A stretch of DNA of 6,694 nt. Origin: Planctomycetota bacterium. Lineage in GTDB: Bacteria; Planctomycetota; Phycisphaerae; WQYP01. Every line of letters starts with the position of its first letter. Positions within the stretch are counted from its first letter, which is position 1. A program made the position numbers and the translations under genes. Of this stretch, positions 5,331 to 6,694 are shown piece after piece. The notes under the pieces are model-generated. The model saw only the letters and a list, made by a program, of their open reading frames with translations, made no database searches and had not been told where the DNA came from. The DNA is taken from assembly GCA_021828935.1 (NCBI GenBank), contig JAJZCU010000117.1:1-6694 (forward strand). The letters are read 5' to 3'.

Positions 5331-5335
5331 TTATT

Positions 5336-6694
5336 ATGAAAATTAACCGCCGTTTTACCCAGCCGTCCGTCGACGTATTTTCCACGGTGCCTTATGAAAA
5401 ACGCACCAGCAAAATCAGCAACATGGACGGTTCCACCGTTTTTGAAATGAAAGACGCGGAAATTCCCGTGGCGTGGTCCCAATTGGCCACGGATATTCTT
5501 GTGAGCAAATACTTCCGCAAGGCCGGCGTGCCGCAGCTTGACGCCGCCGGTCGGCCCATTATGGATGAACATGGCAAGCCCAAAACCGGGCCGGAAAAAT
5601 CGGTGAAGCAAGTGGTGCATCGTCTGGCCGGCTGCTGGACGCAATGGGGCCGGGACCACGGCTATTTTGACAGCGCCGAAGACGCCCAGGCGTTTTATGA
5701 TGAAATGGCCCACATGCTGCTCACGCAAAAGGCCGCCCCCAACAGCCCGCAATGGTTTAACACCGGCCTGAATTACGCTTACGGTTTCACCGGCCCGTCG
5801 CAGGGGCACTGGTACGTGAACCCCAAAAGCAACCAGCTTGACCAGGCCGCGGACGCCTATACCCACCCGCAGCCGCACGCCTGCTTCATTCAAAGCGTGG
5901 ATGACGACCTGGTAAACGATGGCGGCATCATGGACCTGTGGGTGCGCGAAGCCCGGCTGTTTAAGTATGGCTCAGGCACGGGCGCCAACTTTTCCATGCT
6001 CCGCGGCGAAGAAGAACCGCTGTCCGGCGGCGGCCGCTCATCGGGCCTGATGAGTTTCCTGAAGATCGGCGACCGGGCCGCGGGCGCCATTAAATCCGGC
6101 GGCACCACGCGCCGCGCCGCCAAAATGGTGTGCCTTGATTTGGACCACCCTGATGTGGAAGCGTTTGTGTGCTGGAAGGTGCGCGAAGAAATGAAAGTGG
6201 CCGCCATGGTTGAAGGCATGAAGCACCTGCCCAAGGACCAACAGGAACTGGCCAAAAAACTGCACTTGAAGCTGGATTACGACTTCAACGGCGAAGCGTA
6301 CATGACCGTTTCCGGGCAAAATTCTAATAATTCTGTCCGCGTGCCCAACGCCTTTGTGGAAGCCGTGGACAAAGACGCGGACTGGAACCTCATTCGCCGC
6401 ACCGATCGCAAAGTACACAAGACGCTCAAGGCCCGTGAACTCTGGAACCAAATTGCTTTCGCGGCGTGGCGCTGCGCCGACCCCGGCGTGCAATATGATG
6501 ATACTATTAATCAATGGCACACCTGCCCGCAGAGCGGCCGCATTAAGGCCAGCAACCCGTGCAGCGAATACATGTTTCTTGACAACACCGCCTGCAACCT
6601 GGCTTCGATTAATCTTACCAAGTTTTTCAATGCCGACACCCGCCAATTCGACATTGAAGGCTTCCGCCACGCCTGCCGGCTGTGGACCATCGTC
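5336..6694 (+). CDS. nrdJ: Adenosylcobalamin-dependent (class II) ribonucleotide reductase, N-terminal part
   Basis: The enzyme reduces ribonucleotides to deoxyribonucleotides through a thiyl radical made with adenosylcobalamin, and needs no separate radical subunit or oxygen. The frame is open for 453 codons to the window edge, so the C-terminus is missing, including the end of the barrel and any C-terminal redox cysteines. The N-terminus (RTSKISNMDGSTVFEM, 23-38; WSQLATDILVSKYFRKAGVP, 47-66) is that of the large NrdJ family. PNSPQWFNTGL (135-145), HACFIQS (181-187), YGSGTGANFS (211-220) and SGGTTRRAAKM (254-264) are conserved. SGQNSNNSVRV (326-336) follows. In KASNPCSE the catalytic Asn407, thiyl-radical Cys409 and Glu411 are present. 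Cys183 and Cys420 (11 residues after Cys409, as in Thermotoga NrdJ) fit the redox pair. The product therefore looks active as far as visible. No NrdR box lies directly upstream, so regulation probably comes through the dcd promoter. Confidence 0.96.
   Translation, partial: MKINRRFTQPSVDVFSTVPYEKRTSKISNMDGSTVFEMKDAEIPVAWSQLATDILVSKYFRKAGVPQLDAAGRPIMDEHGKPKTGPEKSVKQVVHRLAGCWTQWGRDHGYFDSAEDAQAFYDEMAHMLLTQKAAPNSPQWFNTGLNYAYGFTGPSQGHWYVNPKSNQLDQAADAYTHPQPHACFIQSVDDDLVNDGGIMDLWVREARLFKYGSGTGANFSMLRGEEEPLSGGGRSSGLMSFLKIGDRAAGAIKSGGTTRRAAKMVCLDLDHPDVEAFVCWKVREEMKVAAMVEGMKHLPKDQQELAKKLHLKLDYDFNGEAYMTVSGQNSNNSVRVPNAFVEAVDKDADWNLIRRTDRKVHKTLKARELWNQIAFAAWRCADPGVQYDDTINQWHTCPQSGRIKASNPCSEYMFLDNTACNLASINLTKFFNADTRQFDIEGFRHACRLWTIV

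Noticed and set aside
5224..5335. Cobalamin riboswitch before the B12-dependent nrdJ
   Set aside because: The gap is only 112 bases. GCCACGG and AGGAGCTGGGCC resemble fragments of the B12 box only loosely, and the conserved core is not there.
5123..5893. Minus-strand open frames across dcd and nrdJ (also 4591-5157 and 6038-6670)
   Set aside because: They are antisense to strongly conserved coding sequence and arise from GC-rich codon bias.

Overview
The window holds five protein-coding genes in two divergent blocks. Leftward, mutY (934-2079, minus) is followed 43 bases later by the start of a long coiled-coil protein (890 to base 1, minus, running off the left edge). Rightward there is a secreted protein with PQQ-like beta-propeller features (2388-4181, plus), then a nucleotide-metabolism pair: dcd, dCTP deaminase (4669-5223, GTG start), and nrdJ, the adenosylcobalamin-dependent class II ribonucleotide reductase (5336 to the right edge, 453 codons, C-terminus missing). 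No rRNA, tRNA, CRISPR array, insertion sequence or phage gene was seen.

The organism is a bacterium of moderately high GC content. The secreted protein, with its 'TGQVIWS' PQQ-type repeat and a tryptophan-rich 'WEFERGFIGPS' block, resembles proteins I associate with Planctomycetota, possibly the Phycisphaerae. That placement is inference from memory, not a search. Shine-Dalgarno sites are clear for the coiled-coil gene, the secreted protein, dcd and nrdJ, but not for mutY.

The most informative stretch is the 487-base gap between the secreted protein and dcd. Its first part carries several inverted repeats, including a nearly perfect 36-bp palindrome (4246-4281). Its second part looks like a control region for deoxyribonucleotide synthesis. 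It has an exact consensus DnaA box (4421-4429) and two NrdR-box-like sites spaced 31 bp centre to centre (4436-4451 and 4467-4482). The better NrdR box fills exactly the 16-bp spacer of a sigma70-type promoter (TTGACG / TACAGT). The genes downstream fit this: NrdJ makes deoxynucleotides and Dcd diverts dCTP to dUTP, the route to dTMP. A terminator-like hairpin between dcd and nrdJ may reduce read-through into the reductase gene.

Most of the window is ordinary housekeeping sequence. I see no evidence for a wholly new system. The points worth a second look are the DnaA/NrdR promoter architecture on a class II reductase operon, the large palindrome, and the two proteins of unknown function.
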